The translations under genes were made by a program, and so were the position numbers. 64,000 bases of DNA from Draconibacterium sediminis (GTDB lineage Bacteria > Bacteroidota > Bacteroidia > Bacteroidales > Prolixibacteraceae), in contig NZ_JRHC01000001.1 in NCBI RefSeq assembly GCF_000949475.1, positions 2,356,001 through 2,420,000 on the forward strand. Direction: 5' to 3'. Below, in pieces: positions 16,366 through 25,333 of this stretch. The notes beneath the pieces were generated by a model. That model searched no databases. It was not told the origin of the DNA and saw nothing but the letters and a program-made list of their open reading frames with translations. Positions within the stretch are counted from its first letter, which is position 1. Each line of letters begins with the position of its first letter.

Positions 16366-16436
16366 GAAGTTTGAAGTACGGAGCGCGAAGTTGGAAGAAA
16401 GACAGAACTTCGCTCTTCCGTCTTCGGTCTTCAGTC
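16365..16436 (+). repeat. Period-7 repeat in the E3-E1 spacer
   Basis: The 139-bp spacer opens with consecutive heptamers GGAAGTT, TGAAGTA, CGGAGCG, CGAAGTT, GGAAGAA and, after two irregular units, switches to the opposite strand sense with TCTTCCG, TCTTCGG, TCTTCAG. GCGAAGTT (16385-16392) and AACTTCGC (16406-16413) are consequently inverted repeats. It is non-coding. Confidence 0.6.
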
Positions 16437-16504
16437 CAAAAAGACAAATGTTTAAGTAGCAAGAAGCTAACTAATAATCAGTAAATAAATTAAAACAAAA
16501 TATT

Positions 16505-18973
16505 ATGCCTAAGTCGCAATTTATTGATCCGGTTGAAGTAAGAAAACCGGGCTCAATTCAATTTAAGGAAATACCTGTAAATCAATACAGCAAAAGTATT
16601 GAAGAAGAAAAAGCAAATTTCTCGAACGAAGAATTCGTTAATATCTTCCATGATATGTCGCTGATTCGTGAGTTTGAAACCATGTTGAATCTCATTAAAA
16701 TCAAAGGGGAGTACGAAGGAATTGAATATAACCATCCCGGACCTGCTCACTTGTCAATCGGACAGGAATCAGCTGCAGTTGGTATGGCTTATCACCTGGG
16801 AGTTGAGGATTTTATCTTTGGCTCGCACCGTTCTCACGGCGAGATTTTGGCCAAAGGTATGTCGGCTATTCACAAAATGAGCGACGACGAATTGATGGAT
16901 GTAATGACCAACTTCTTCGATGGTACAATTCTGAACATTGTAAAAGAAGGTCACGAGGGCAACGTAAAATCGTTGGCACGCCGTTTCCTGATTTACGGAA
17001 CACTGGCCGAGATTTTTGCCCGCGAAACAGGTTTTAATAAAGGTTTAGGCGGATCGATGCACGCTTTCTTTACACCGTTTGGTGTATATCCGAACAACGC
17101 TATTGTTGGTGGTTCGGGCGATATTGCTGTGGGTGCTGCATTATTCAAAAAAGTAAATAAAAAGGATGGAATTGTGGTTGCCAATATTGGTGATGCTTCA
17201 ATGGCTTGCGGTCCTGTTTGGGAAGGTCTGGCTTTTGCATCGATGGACCAGTTTGAACAACTTTGGGAAGGCGCCTACAAAGGTGGTCTGCCAATCATTT
17301 TCAATATCATGAATAACCAGTACGGAATGGGTGGACAAACCTGTGGCGAAACCATGGGTTACGACATTGCCGCTCGTATTGGTGCCGGTGTAAACCGCGA
17401 CAGTATGCACGCCGAGCGTGTTGACGGTTACAATCCGCTGGCGGTTATTGATGCGTACAAACGCAAAATGGAACTGCTGAAAGACAAAAAAGGTCCGGTT
17501 CTGCTCGACGTTTTAACCTACCGTTACAGCGGTCACTCGCCTTCTGATGCTTCGTCGTATCGTAGCAAGGAGGAAGTGGAAGCATGGGAAAAGCAGGATT
17601 GTATCGCTTCTTATGCAAGCGATTTGGTTGGAGCGGGTATTGCAAAAGAAACAGAGCTCGAAAATATTAAAGCCGACATAGTGGAGTTGATGAAATACGC
17701 AATGAAACTGGCTATTGATGATAAGGTTTCTCCGCACATGGATATGGAAAAATATCCTGAATTGATCGGCGACATGATGTTCTCAAACGAGAGTTTGGAT
17801 AAAATGGAAGACCGTGAAGTGGAGGTGAATCACCCGATGGAGGAAAATCCACGCGTACAACAGCTGGCTAAAAAAGAACGTTTTGCATTTGATGCTAATG
17901 GAAAACCATTCTCAAAAATCAAACAATACCAGTTACGCGACGGTATCTTCGAAGCTGTTGTTGATCGTTTTTACAAAGATCCAACATTAGTGGCTTATGG
18001 TGAAGAAAACCGCGACTGGGGTGGTGCTTTTGCAGTATACCGTGGACTTACAGAGGCTTTGCCATACAACCGTTTATTCAACTCGCCAATTTCTGAGGCG
18101 TCGATTATCGGTACTGCCATTGGTTACGCCATGTGTGGTGGCCGCGTAATTCCTGAAATTATGTACTGCGATTTCTTGGGGCGTTGTGGTGATGAGGTTT
18201 TCAACCAGATGCCTAAATGGCAGGCAATGTCGGGTAACGTAATTAAAATGCCGGTGGTTGTTCGCGTTTCTGTTGGTTCGAAATACGGTGCACAGCACTC
18301 GCAAGACTGGACTTCGCTGGTGGCGCATATTCCGGGACTGAAAGTGGTATTCCCGGTAACTCCATACGATGCCAAAGGATTAATGAACACTGCATTACAG
18401 GGAACTGATCCTGTGATTTTCTTCGAAAGTCAGCGTATTTACGACATCGGCGAGCAATTCCACGAAGGTGGTGTGCCTGAAGGATATTACGAAATTCCGT
18501 TTGGCGAGCCGGATGTAAAACGCGAAGGAAAAGACATTACAATTCTTACAATAGGTGCAACGTTGTACCGTGCGCTCGAGGCTGCCGATAAACTGAAAGA
18601 AGAATACGGAATGGAAGCAGAAGTTATCGATTCCCGTTCGCTTGTGCCTTTCAACTACGAAAAAGTGTTGGAATCGGTGAAAAAGACCGGACGAATTATC
18701 ATCTCGGGCGATGCCAACTCAAGAGGTTCTTTCCTGAATGATATGGCAAGAAATATTACAGAACTGGCATTCGACGATCTGGATGCACCGCCTGTAGTTG
18801 TTGGTTCGCGTAACTGGATCACGCCGGCGTACGAACTGGAAGAGTATTTCTTCCCTCAGGTTGACTGGTTCCTGGATGCGATTCACGAAAAAATTGTTCC
18901 GCTGAAAGGACATGTTGTGAAAAACAATTATACAAACGCTGAACAAATTAGAAGAAATAAGTTAGGTATATAA
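16505..18973 (+). CDS. 2-oxoacid dehydrogenase E1 component, fused alpha and beta subunits
   Basis: Thiamine-diphosphate-dependent decarboxylase of 822 residues, with an alpha half (about 40-440) and a beta half (about 480-800) in one chain. The alpha half has the family motifs SIGQESAAVGMAYHL, GSHRSHGEILAKG, and a GD...N cofactor motif at G229-D230 to N270-N271, where an insertion of several residues (SMDQFEQLWEGAYKGG) lengthens the usual spacing. The beta half has GEENRDWGGAFAVYRGL, SPISEASIIGTAIGYAM and QHSQDW. Substrate specificity (pyruvate, branched-chain oxo acids, acetoin) cannot be assigned. Gene context, with a sugar aldolase and two dehydrogenases, argues for a catabolic intermediate rather than central pyruvate flux. 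Confidence 0.88.
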   Translation: MPKSQFIDPVEVRKPGSIQFKEIPVNQYSKSIEEEKANFSNEEFVNIFHDMSLIREFETMLNLIKIKGEYEGIEYNHPGPAHLSIGQESAAVGMAYHLGVEDFIFGSHRSHGEILAKGMSAIHKMSDDELMDVMTNFFDGTILNIVKEGHEGNVKSLARRFLIYGTLAEIFARETGFNKGLGGSMHAFFTPFGVYPNNAIVGGSGDIAVGAALFKKVNKKDGIVVANIGDASMACGPVWEGLAFASMDQFEQLWEGAYKGGLPIIFNIMNNQYGMGGQTCGETMGYDIAARIGAGVNRDSMHAERVDGYNPLAVIDAYKRKMELLKDKKGPVLLDVLTYRYSGHSPSDASSYRSKEEVEAWEKQDCIASYASDLVGAGIAKETELENIKADIVELMKYAMKLAIDDKVSPHMDMEKYPELIGDMMFSNESLDKMEDREVEVNHPMEENPRVQQLAKKERFAFDANGKPFSKIKQYQLRDGIFEAVVDRFYKDPTLVAYGEENRDWGGAFAVYRGLTEALPYNRLFNSPISEASIIGTAIGYAMCGGRVIPEIMYCDFLGRCGDEVFNQMPKWQAMSGNVIKMPVVVRVSVGSKYGAQHSQDWTSLVAHIPGLKVVFPVTPYDAKGLMNTALQGTDPVIFFESQRIYDIGEQFHEGGVPEGYYEIPFGEPDVKREGKDITILTIGATLYRALEAADKLKEEYGMEAEVIDSRSLVPFNYEKVLESVKKTGRIIISGDANSRGSFLNDMARNITELAFDDLDAPPVVVGSRNWITPAYELEEYFFPQVDWFLDAIHEKIVPLKGHVVKNNYTNAEQIRRNKLGI

Positions 18974-18991
18974 ACTTGGTTAGTTGAATAG

Positions 18992-19053
18992 AAAAGCATG
19001 GTGTGGATAAGTTTTGGTAGGAAAGGATTTTTTATATTCACACCTGCTTTTTA
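18992..19053 (+). terminator. Long-loop hairpin with T-run after E1
   Basis: AAAAGCATGGTGTG (18992-19005) pairs with CACACCTGCTTTTT (19039-19052) with one bulge and a 33-base loop. It lies in the 100-bp gap between the E1 and PHP genes and may terminate part of the transcripts there. Confidence 0.4.
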
Positions 19054-19073
19054 ACCAATAACTAATAACTGAT

Positions 19074-20291
19074 ATGAATTTTCTAAAAGAATACCCGGAT
19101 ATTGAAACATTAATGCGCATTGGAGGCGATGTTAGCGTTCCTCATGTTAATGGTCACATCCATACGCCTTACTCATTTAGCTCTTTCGATAATATTACAC
19201 AGATTTTTGATCTGGCAAAAGACGAAGAGGTTGATGTGTTGGGAATTAACGATTTTTTTGTTTCCGACGGCTATAACGAATTTTATAACTACGCGGTAAA
19301 AAATGGTGTATTTCCATTGTTTAACGTTGAGTTTATCGGGCTGATTCCGGAACTTCAACGCCGCAATGTTACCATTAACGACCCAAATAATCCGGGGCGT
19401 ATTTATTTTAGTGGAAAAGGACTGAATTATCCTTACCGCGTTTCGGAAGAAAACAAAAAGTTTTTGGATGATCTGATTGCTGAAAGTCAGAAACAAGTGG
19501 CGAAGATGATCGAAAAAGTAAACTACCTTTTGCAATCGATCTATCCGGAGATGAGCCTCACTTACGAAGATGTAAAAGCAAAATATGCCAAAGAACTGGT
19601 GCGCGAAAGACATATTGCCAAAGCCATTCGTATTCTGGTTGAGGAGAACTATCCGCAAAAGTCAGGCAAAATGATGTTCTATACCGAACTTTTCGATGTG
19701 GAGCCAAAATCGAATCCTGATGATATTCCGGCAATCGAAAACGAAATCCGCGGAAAATTGCTGAAAGCAGGTGGTACGGCATTTGTTCCTGAATCACCTG
19801 CCTCATTCCCGCCGGTGGGGCGCATAAGCGAGTATATTTTGGATGCCGGAGGAATTCCTTGTTACCCGGTTTTGCTCGACGACAGAAAAGGCAACCTGAT
19901 CACTGGTTTCGAAAGCGACTGGGAATTTATGGATGAGCAACTAAAGGCTATGAACGTGCATATGATCGAACTGATTCCGTCGCGGAATTCAGTACATAAA
20001 TTGCGTGAATTCATCAAATATTTTACAAAAAAAGGTTATGTGATTTCGCTGGGTTCGGAGCACAATACGCCGGGAGTTTTTCCAATCGAGGTGAAAGTTG
20101 ACGGAGAAGATACGCTGCCCGAAGATTTGAAAAAAGTATCGTACGATGGTGCTTGTGTTATTGCGGCTCATCAATACTTAAAAGCCAATGGTGAAGAGGG
20201 ATTTGTTGCGACTAACGGCGACCGCACCGAACGTTCGGTTACCGACCTGATCACGCTTGGGAACGCGGTTATAAAAGAAATGATCGCATAA
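19074..20291 (+). CDS. PHP-domain protein, putative phosphoesterase
   Basis: Cytoplasmic protein of 405 residues without signal peptide. The N-terminal motif NGHIHTPYSFSSFDN (about 26-40) is the H-x-H metal signature of the PHP superfamily (histidinol phosphatase, PolC/DnaE editing domain, trpH-like phosphatases). Later potential ligands include INDFFV near 58, FNVEFIGL near 83 and SLGSEHNTPG near 325. A helical insertion (about 130-215) separates the metal-site segments. The gene sits between the oxoacid dehydrogenase and the sugar-phosphate aldolase/SDR genes. Hydrolysis of a sugar phosphate or related ester would fit, but no substrate can be named. Confidence 0.75.
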   Translation: MNFLKEYPDIETLMRIGGDVSVPHVNGHIHTPYSFSSFDNITQIFDLAKDEEVDVLGINDFFVSDGYNEFYNYAVKNGVFPLFNVEFIGLIPELQRRNVTINDPNNPGRIYFSGKGLNYPYRVSEENKKFLDDLIAESQKQVAKMIEKVNYLLQSIYPEMSLTYEDVKAKYAKELVRERHIAKAIRILVEENYPQKSGKMMFYTELFDVEPKSNPDDIPAIENEIRGKLLKAGGTAFVPESPASFPPVGRISEYILDAGGIPCYPVLLDDRKGNLITGFESDWEFMDEQLKAMNVHMIELIPSRNSVHKLREFIKYFTKKGYVISLGSEHNTPGVFPIEVKVDGEDTLPEDLKKVSYDGACVIAAHQYLKANGEEGFVATNGDRTERSVTDLITLGNAVIKEMIA

Positions 20292-20394
20292 AAAAATTCA
20301 CGCAGAGAGCGCAGCTATTCGCAGAGAAATAGAAGAAGAAAATCTGCGCTGATCCGCGAAATCTGCGAGCAAAATTCAAAGCGAAAAAGAAAAA
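20292..20394 (+). repeat. Low-complexity CGCAGAG/TCTGCG spacer
   Basis: The spacer before the aldolase/SDR gene is made of short copies of CGCAGAGA and its complement (CGCAGAGAGCGCAGC, TTCGCAGAGA, then TCTGCGCTGATCC and ATCTGCGAGC). No promoter is evident. This looks like decayed simple repeat DNA. Confidence 0.4.
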
Positions 20395-22356
20395 ATGGAA
20401 GGATTAGAAAATCTTATTAAGATATCGCAGTTCTATGGCAAAAATCCGGAGATGGTGATTGCCGGAGGTGGAAACACTTCCTATAAAAACGACGAAAATA
20501 TTTGGGTGAAAGCCAGTGGTCATGCATTGGCCATAATTACCGAAGATGGTTTTGCAAAGCTTGATCGCAAAAAACTTGGGCTGATCTCAGAAAAAACATA
20601 CAGCGCCGATCCGTTTGAGCGCGAACGCCAGATTAAAGACGATCTGATGGATGCTACCATCACAAAAGATCGCCGTCCGTCGGTAGAAACATCAATGCAC
20701 GATGCCATCGAATATGCTTATGTGGTGCACCTGCATCCAACAAAAGTAAATGGTTTGATGTGTGGCAATGAGGTGGAAAAATACCTCGATGAGTTGTTTG
20801 GCAACCAGGTGGTTTATATTCCTTATATCGATCCGGGTTACGTTTTGTTTAAAGAGGTTGAAAAGCAATTGGCCAAATTCAAAGCGGAAAAAGGTAAAGC
20901 AGCTCAGATCATCTTTTTGCAAAACCACGGAATTTTTGTGGCTGCCGATTCAATCGAAGAAATTGAAACGATATACAACGATGTATTTGCAAAACTAAAC
21001 GATGCATTGAAAGAGGAATTGCCGGAAGAAGTACTGCCAATTCGCGATGATATTGCTGAATTTGTTCCTGCCATCCGCATGATGGTTTCTGAAGAGGAGA
21101 TTAAAACGCTGAAACTTCGGAACAATGCAGTAATCGCACAATTCGCAAAAGATGCAGCGGCGTTTGATAAAGTGGCCAAACCGTTTACTCCGGATCTGAT
21201 CGTTTACTGCAAATCGAAATATGTATTTATTGAGCAAACCGAAAACGTTGAAGTCCTGTTGAAAGAGGCCAAAGAAAAGATCGCGGCTTTTATTTCAACA
21301 AACGGCTTTGCACCAAAAGTAATTTTGCTGAAAGGAATTGGTTTGTTGGCTGTTGGCGATCATGCTGCGCAGTGCGACACCATTTTGGATGTGTATGAAG
21401 ATGCGATGAAGATCAGTGCTTATTCTGAGTCGTTCGGCGGTCAGCATTTTATGACGCCTGAACAAATTGCATTTATTGATACCTGGGAGGTGGAGAATTA
21501 CCGCCGCAAAATTGCTGCAGGAACATCTGTTGGCCGCGTTCAGAATAAAACCATTATTGTAACCGGTGCTGCCATGGGCTTTGGCGAAGGCATTGCCCGC
21601 CATTTAACCGAAGAAGGTGCCAATATTGTTGTCGCTGATATTAACGAAGAGGGTGGAAATAAAACGGCTGCCGAACTGGCTGCCATGAAAGGCAATAATC
21701 GTGCGATTTTCGTTAAAACCAATGTGGCCGATATGGATAGCCTGGCCAATTTGATGAAAGAAACCGTTGCTACTTTTGGTGGTTTGGATGTGTTTGTAAG
21801 CAATGCGGGCGTGTTGCGTGCCGGTGGTTTGGACGAAATGACGCCGGAGAACTTTGAGTTTGTTACCAAAATAAACTACAACGCTTATTTCTATTGCACA
21901 AAAGTAGCCTCTAAAATATTGAAACTTCAAAATGCTTTTAAACCGGATTATTACTCTGATATCATTCAAATCAACTCAAAATCGGGTTTAAAAGGAAGTA
22001 AGAAGAATTTCGCCTATGCCGGTGGTAAATTTGGTGGAATCGGACTTACTCAGTCGTTTGCACTGGAACTGGCACCCGAAAAAATTAAGGTGAATTCGGT
22101 TTGTCCGGGTAACTTTTACGAAGGTCCGCTGTGGAGCGATCCTGAAAACGGATTGTTTATTCAGTACCTGAATGCAGGGAAAGTGCCGGGTGCAAAAACA
22201 ATCGACGATGTGAAGCAGTTTTATTTAGACCAGGTGCCACTTGGAAAAGGATGTTCGCCAAAAGATGTGGTGAAAGGAATTTTATACCTGATCGACCAGG
22301 AGAATGAAACAGGACAGGCGCTGCCAATTTCGGGTGGACAGTCGATGTTGCATTAG
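20395..22356 (+). CDS. Bifunctional class II aldolase / short-chain dehydrogenase (RhaEW-like)
   Basis: Fusion of 653 residues. The N-terminal class II aldolase domain (1-260) has E98 in PSVETSMH, zinc ligands H112 and H114 (VVHLHPTKV) and H178 (LQNHGIFVA). The C-terminal SDR domain (about 384-653) has the NAD motif TGAAMGFGEG near 390 and an active-site YAGGK in place of the usual YxSSK-type segment, near 543. The architecture matches bifunctional rhamnulose-1-phosphate aldolase/lactaldehyde dehydrogenases (YuxG/RhaEW), which split the sugar phosphate into dihydroxyacetone phosphate and lactaldehyde and oxidise the aldehyde. The protein is some 40-50 residues shorter than those, and its operon partners differ, so a different sugar 1-phosphate is possible. 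Confidence 0.82.
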   Translation: MEGLENLIKISQFYGKNPEMVIAGGGNTSYKNDENIWVKASGHALAIITEDGFAKLDRKKLGLISEKTYSADPFERERQIKDDLMDATITKDRRPSVETSMHDAIEYAYVVHLHPTKVNGLMCGNEVEKYLDELFGNQVVYIPYIDPGYVLFKEVEKQLAKFKAEKGKAAQIIFLQNHGIFVAADSIEEIETIYNDVFAKLNDALKEELPEEVLPIRDDIAEFVPAIRMMVSEEEIKTLKLRNNAVIAQFAKDAAAFDKVAKPFTPDLIVYCKSKYVFIEQTENVEVLLKEAKEKIAAFISTNGFAPKVILLKGIGLLAVGDHAAQCDTILDVYEDAMKISAYSESFGGQHFMTPEQIAFIDTWEVENYRRKIAAGTSVGRVQNKTIIVTGAAMGFGEGIARHLTEEGANIVVADINEEGGNKTAAELAAMKGNNRAIFVKTNVADMDSLANLMKETVATFGGLDVFVSNAGVLRAGGLDEMTPENFEFVTKINYNAYFYCTKVASKILKLQNAFKPDYYSDIIQINSKSGLKGSKKNFAYAGGKFGGIGLTQSFALELAPEKIKVNSVCPGNFYEGPLWSDPENGLFIQYLNAGKVPGAKTIDDVKQFYLDQVPLGKGCSPKDVVKGILYLIDQENETGQALPISGGQSMLH

Positions 22357-22598
22357 GAAGAAAGGCAAAAGTAGAAAGTTGAGAACAGCTGTTCTGGTCG
22401 AATTGAAAATCGGCCACAGCCAAATCCCGACCGAAGCGTCGGGAGCAAAAGTTAAAAGTATAAAGGCAAAAGGTTGGGAAGGATTAAGGATTAATGATTA
22501 AGAAAGCTTCGAGTCACTAGCTACGAGTTTCGAGTTGGAAGCTTCAATCTTTTATCAATCTAAATCAATCTCTTTTCAATCTGATAAAATAAAAGAAA
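22357..22598 (+). repeat. Spacer with period-7 repeats and small hairpins
   Basis: The 242 bp before the SorE-like gene hold GAACAGCTGTTC (22383-22394, perfect palindrome), a CCCGAC/GTCGGG hairpin (22426-22443), three heptamers GGATTAA, GGATTAA, TGATTAA (22481-22501) and five heptamers TTCGAGT, CACTAGC, TACGAGT, TTCGAGT, TGGAAGC (22508-22542). It is non-coding and resembles the E3-E1 spacer. Confidence 0.55.
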
Positions 22599-23873
22599 AT
22601 GAAAACAAAAGCAGTTCGATTATACGGTAAAAAAGACCTTCGTGTGGAGGAGTTTGAATTACCAGCAATCAGTGATGATGAGATTTTGGCCAAAGTGGTA
22701 ACCGACAGTCTTTGTATGTCGAGTTACAAAGCAGCCAACCAGGCCAGCGACCACAAACGTATTCCGGATGATATTGCCGGGAATCCGATTATGATCGGTC
22801 ACGAGTTTGCCGGAGAGATTGTTGAAGTTGGAGCCAACTGGCAAAGTAAATTTACGGCCGGACAGAAATTCTCTATTCAACCTGCAATTTATTACGAAGA
22901 TGGGCCGGTTGGAGTGTTGAGTGCGCCTGGCTATTCATACAAATACATTGGCGGTGATGCCACTTACGTTATCATTCCAAAAGATGTATTGGTACAGGAT
23001 TGTTTGCTGGCTTACGAAGGACCGGGTTATTACCCGGCATCGCTGGCTGAGCCATTAAGCTGTGTTATTGGTGCAATGCATGCCAATTACCACACCACCG
23101 CCGGAAGCTACGTGCACAAAATGGAAATTGTTGACGGTGGTAAAATGGCCATTCTTGCCGGTGTTGGACCAATGGGACTGGCAGCTATCAATTACGTTTT
23201 GCGCCGCGAGGACAAGAAACCATCATTGATGGTGGTTACCGATATCGATCAGACAAGATTGGACCGTGCAGCTGAGCTCTACACCGTTGAGTTCGCGAAA
23301 GAGCGCGGAATCGAATTGAAATACATCAATACTGCAGAAATGGCTGATCCGGTAACCGGATTAAAAGAATTAACCGGTGGTAAGGGTTACGACGATGTAT
23401 TTGTTTTTGCTCCGGTTGCTCCGGTAGTAGAGCAGGGCGATGCAATTCTTGGTTTCGATGGTTGTCTGAACTTTTTTGCCGGCCCATCGAACACCGAATT
23501 CACGGCAAAAATGAATTTCTATAACGTACATTACGCCTATACGCATATTGTTGGAACATCAGGCGGTAACACCGATGATATGAAGGAAGCGCTGGAAATT
23601 ATGACCGCAGGACTGGATCCGGCAGGATTGGTAACGCACATTGGCGGTTTAAATGCAGTGCCTGAAGCTACTTTGAATCTGCCAAATATTCCGGGAGGCA
23701 AGAAGTTGATTTATACACATTATGATTTCCCGCTTACCGCAATTGCTGAATTTGAAGAGAAAGGAAAAGAAAATCCTGTGTATGGCGAGCTGGATAAGCT
23801 TTGCAAAAAGTACATGGGATTGTGGAATGTGGAAGCCGAAGCCTATTTACTGGAAAATGGCGATAAACTCTAG
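22599..23873 (+). CDS. Zinc-binding alcohol dehydrogenase, SorE (L-sorbose-1-phosphate reductase)-like
   Basis: Medium-chain dehydrogenase of 424 residues. Probable catalytic zinc residues are C39 (DSLCMSSYK), H68 and E69 (GHEFAGEIVEVG), and the Rossmann motif is GVGPMGLAAI. Long stretches follow the pattern I recall for L-sorbose-1-phosphate reductase: LAEPLSCVIGAMHANYH, GCLNFFAGPSN, INFYNVHYA-type and VGTSGGNTDDM. That enzyme interconverts a ketose 1-phosphate and a hexitol phosphate. As last gene of the GntR-regulated operon it probably acts on the same sugar 1-phosphate as the aldolase/SDR fusion, or on its aldehyde product. Its terminator follows 70 bp downstream. Confidence 0.8.
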   Translation: MKTKAVRLYGKKDLRVEEFELPAISDDEILAKVVTDSLCMSSYKAANQASDHKRIPDDIAGNPIMIGHEFAGEIVEVGANWQSKFTAGQKFSIQPAIYYEDGPVGVLSAPGYSYKYIGGDATYVIIPKDVLVQDCLLAYEGPGYYPASLAEPLSCVIGAMHANYHTTAGSYVHKMEIVDGGKMAILAGVGPMGLAAINYVLRREDKKPSLMVVTDIDQTRLDRAAELYTVEFAKERGIELKYINTAEMADPVTGLKELTGGKGYDDVFVFAPVAPVVEQGDAILGFDGCLNFFAGPSNTEFTAKMNFYNVHYAYTHIVGTSGGNTDDMKEALEIMTAGLDPAGLVTHIGGLNAVPEATLNLPNIPGGKKLIYTHYDFPLTAIAEFEEKGKENPVYGELDKLCKKYMGLWNVEAEAYLLENGDKL

Positions 23874-23942
23874 AAATTAATCGAAGATTGGTGTGTTGAC
23901 ATCAATCGGGTGTTAGATATAAACTTGAAAATAAACGTAAAC

Positions 23943-23979
23943 AACAGCAGCAGGAGAACCTTGCTGCTGTTTGTTTTTA
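23943..23979. terminator. Bidirectional-type terminator after the SorE-like gene
   Basis: AACAGCAGCA (23943-23952) and TGCTGCTGTT (23962-23971) form a perfect 10-bp stem, followed by TGTTTTTA. It lies between convergent genes. The stem sequence is nearly identical to the terminator at 38725-38757. Confidence 0.8.
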
Positions 23980-25194
23980 TTACAACTTACTTTCTTTTAT
24001 TAACTCTTTAGCACGCATTAAAGCTTCAACAAAATAATAATCGGCATAGGTAAGCGGAACATCAACTTCACTTCCATTGGGCATGTGTCCAACGCTGTGT
24101 TTCAGAATGAAGTTTGCATTTTCGCCAGGTTTTGTCAGATACTTGTTGGAACTTAAGCTGCGTAGTTGCTTTTCTGCAATATTTAGGTACGATGTTGCTT
24201 TTTCATCCGTAACATGACCGCTTAATTCAAGTAATGCAGAACATATAATTGCACCGGCCGATGCATCGCGCAAAGCATTCGGAATATCAGGAGCATTAAA
24301 ATCCCAGTAAGGAATTTTGTCCTCTGGTAAATTTGGATGATTGATAATAAAGTCGGCAATATGTTTTGCTTGTTCCAGATATGTTTTGTCTCCTGTTTCG
24401 CGGTACATCATGGTATAACCGTAAAGTCCCCATGCCTGTCCGCGTGCCCATGCCGAATCATCAGAATACCCCTGCGACGTATTTTTCTTTTCCACCGCTC
24501 CCGTAATCGTGTCGTACGAAACCACGTGATAGCTGCTGTAATCGTCGCGGAAATGGTTCTCGAGGGTGGTATTGGCATGCGTTCGGGCAACATGGCTATA
24601 GGTGGTGTCGTTAAAGGTTTTGGCGCTCCATTCCAGTAGTTCCAGGTTCATCATATTATCGATAATAACCGGGTATTGCCATTTGGCGCTCCACGGTGCA
24701 TAATCCCACGAGCGTATGCAGCCAACCGTAGGATTAAAACGTGTGATCAACGATTCTGATGCATTGTGAATCACATCTTTGTATTCCGGGTTCCCGGTGA
24801 TGCGGTAACCGTTCCCAAAGCTGCAGAAGATCATAAAACCAACATCGTGATTGTCGGTGGTGTATTGTTGGTCTTCAACACGCAGAGTGAAGTTTTCTGC
24901 CCATTGTTTTAATGAATCTGAAGGTGAATTTTCATACAAATACCACAATACGCCCGGAAAAAATCCGCTTACCCACCAAGCTGAATTACATGTAACCAAC
25001 TTACCATTTTTGTCAATCGTTTGCGGAAGTTTATCCGGTTGATCTTTTAATGATTCAGCCATTCGTAAACTTTGTTGTGTGGCAAGCACCAATGATTGGT
25101 CTATTACTGAAATCAATGACTGACTGTTGCTGTTGGGTGTTTTACAGCTGAAAAACAGGATTAGAATGACAAAAAAATAAGTGGTTTTTAACAT
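23980..25194 (-). CDS. GH88-family unsaturated glucuronyl hydrolase, lipoprotein
   Basis: Hydrolase of 404 residues that removes 4,5-unsaturated uronic acid from the non-reducing end of oligosaccharides made by polysaccharide lyases. The N-terminus MLKTTYFFVILILFFSC gives a lipobox Cys at residue 17, so the protein is membrane-anchored. Family landmarks are the NHDVGFMIF segment with its catalytic Asp, IIDNMMNLELLEW, and SDDSAWARGQAWGLYGY. ATG 25194 is chosen over an upstream in-frame start because it directly precedes the signal peptide. Last gene of the leftward GH16-SusC-SusD-GH88 operon. The glycan therefore likely contains glucuronic acid. Confidence 0.87.
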   Translation of the reverse strand: MLKTTYFFVILILFFSCKTPNSNSQSLISVIDQSLVLATQQSLRMAESLKDQPDKLPQTIDKNGKLVTCNSAWWVSGFFPGVLWYLYENSPSDSLKQWAENFTLRVEDQQYTTDNHDVGFMIFCSFGNGYRITGNPEYKDVIHNASESLITRFNPTVGCIRSWDYAPWSAKWQYPVIIDNMMNLELLEWSAKTFNDTTYSHVARTHANTTLENHFRDDYSSYHVVSYDTITGAVEKKNTSQGYSDDSAWARGQAWGLYGYTMMYRETGDKTYLEQAKHIADFIINHPNLPEDKIPYWDFNAPDIPNALRDASAGAIICSALLELSGHVTDEKATSYLNIAEKQLRSLSSNKYLTKPGENANFILKHSVGHMPNGSEVDVPLTYADYYFVEALMRAKELIKESKL

Positions 25195-25333
25195 GATGAA
25201 TTGTTTTATACATGAAAACAGGTACAAGTATAAGAATAAGAAATGCCCCGAAGGGCATTTCTGTTCATATTAACAAATCTAACTAAACTAAAGAACCATC
25301 GAGTATTATACTGTGGTTTCTTTCAAATAAATA

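Noticed and set aside
16505-18973. E1 gene as housekeeping pyruvate dehydrogenase
   Set aside because: The GntR-controlled, sugar-enzyme context and the E2-E3-E1 order argue for a dedicated catabolic complex, so the gene was not named pdhA/pdhB.
20292-20394. Separate promoter or small RNA before the aldolase/SDR gene
   Set aside because: The spacer consists of short CGCAGAG-type repeats with no TAnnTTTG box and no stable fold.
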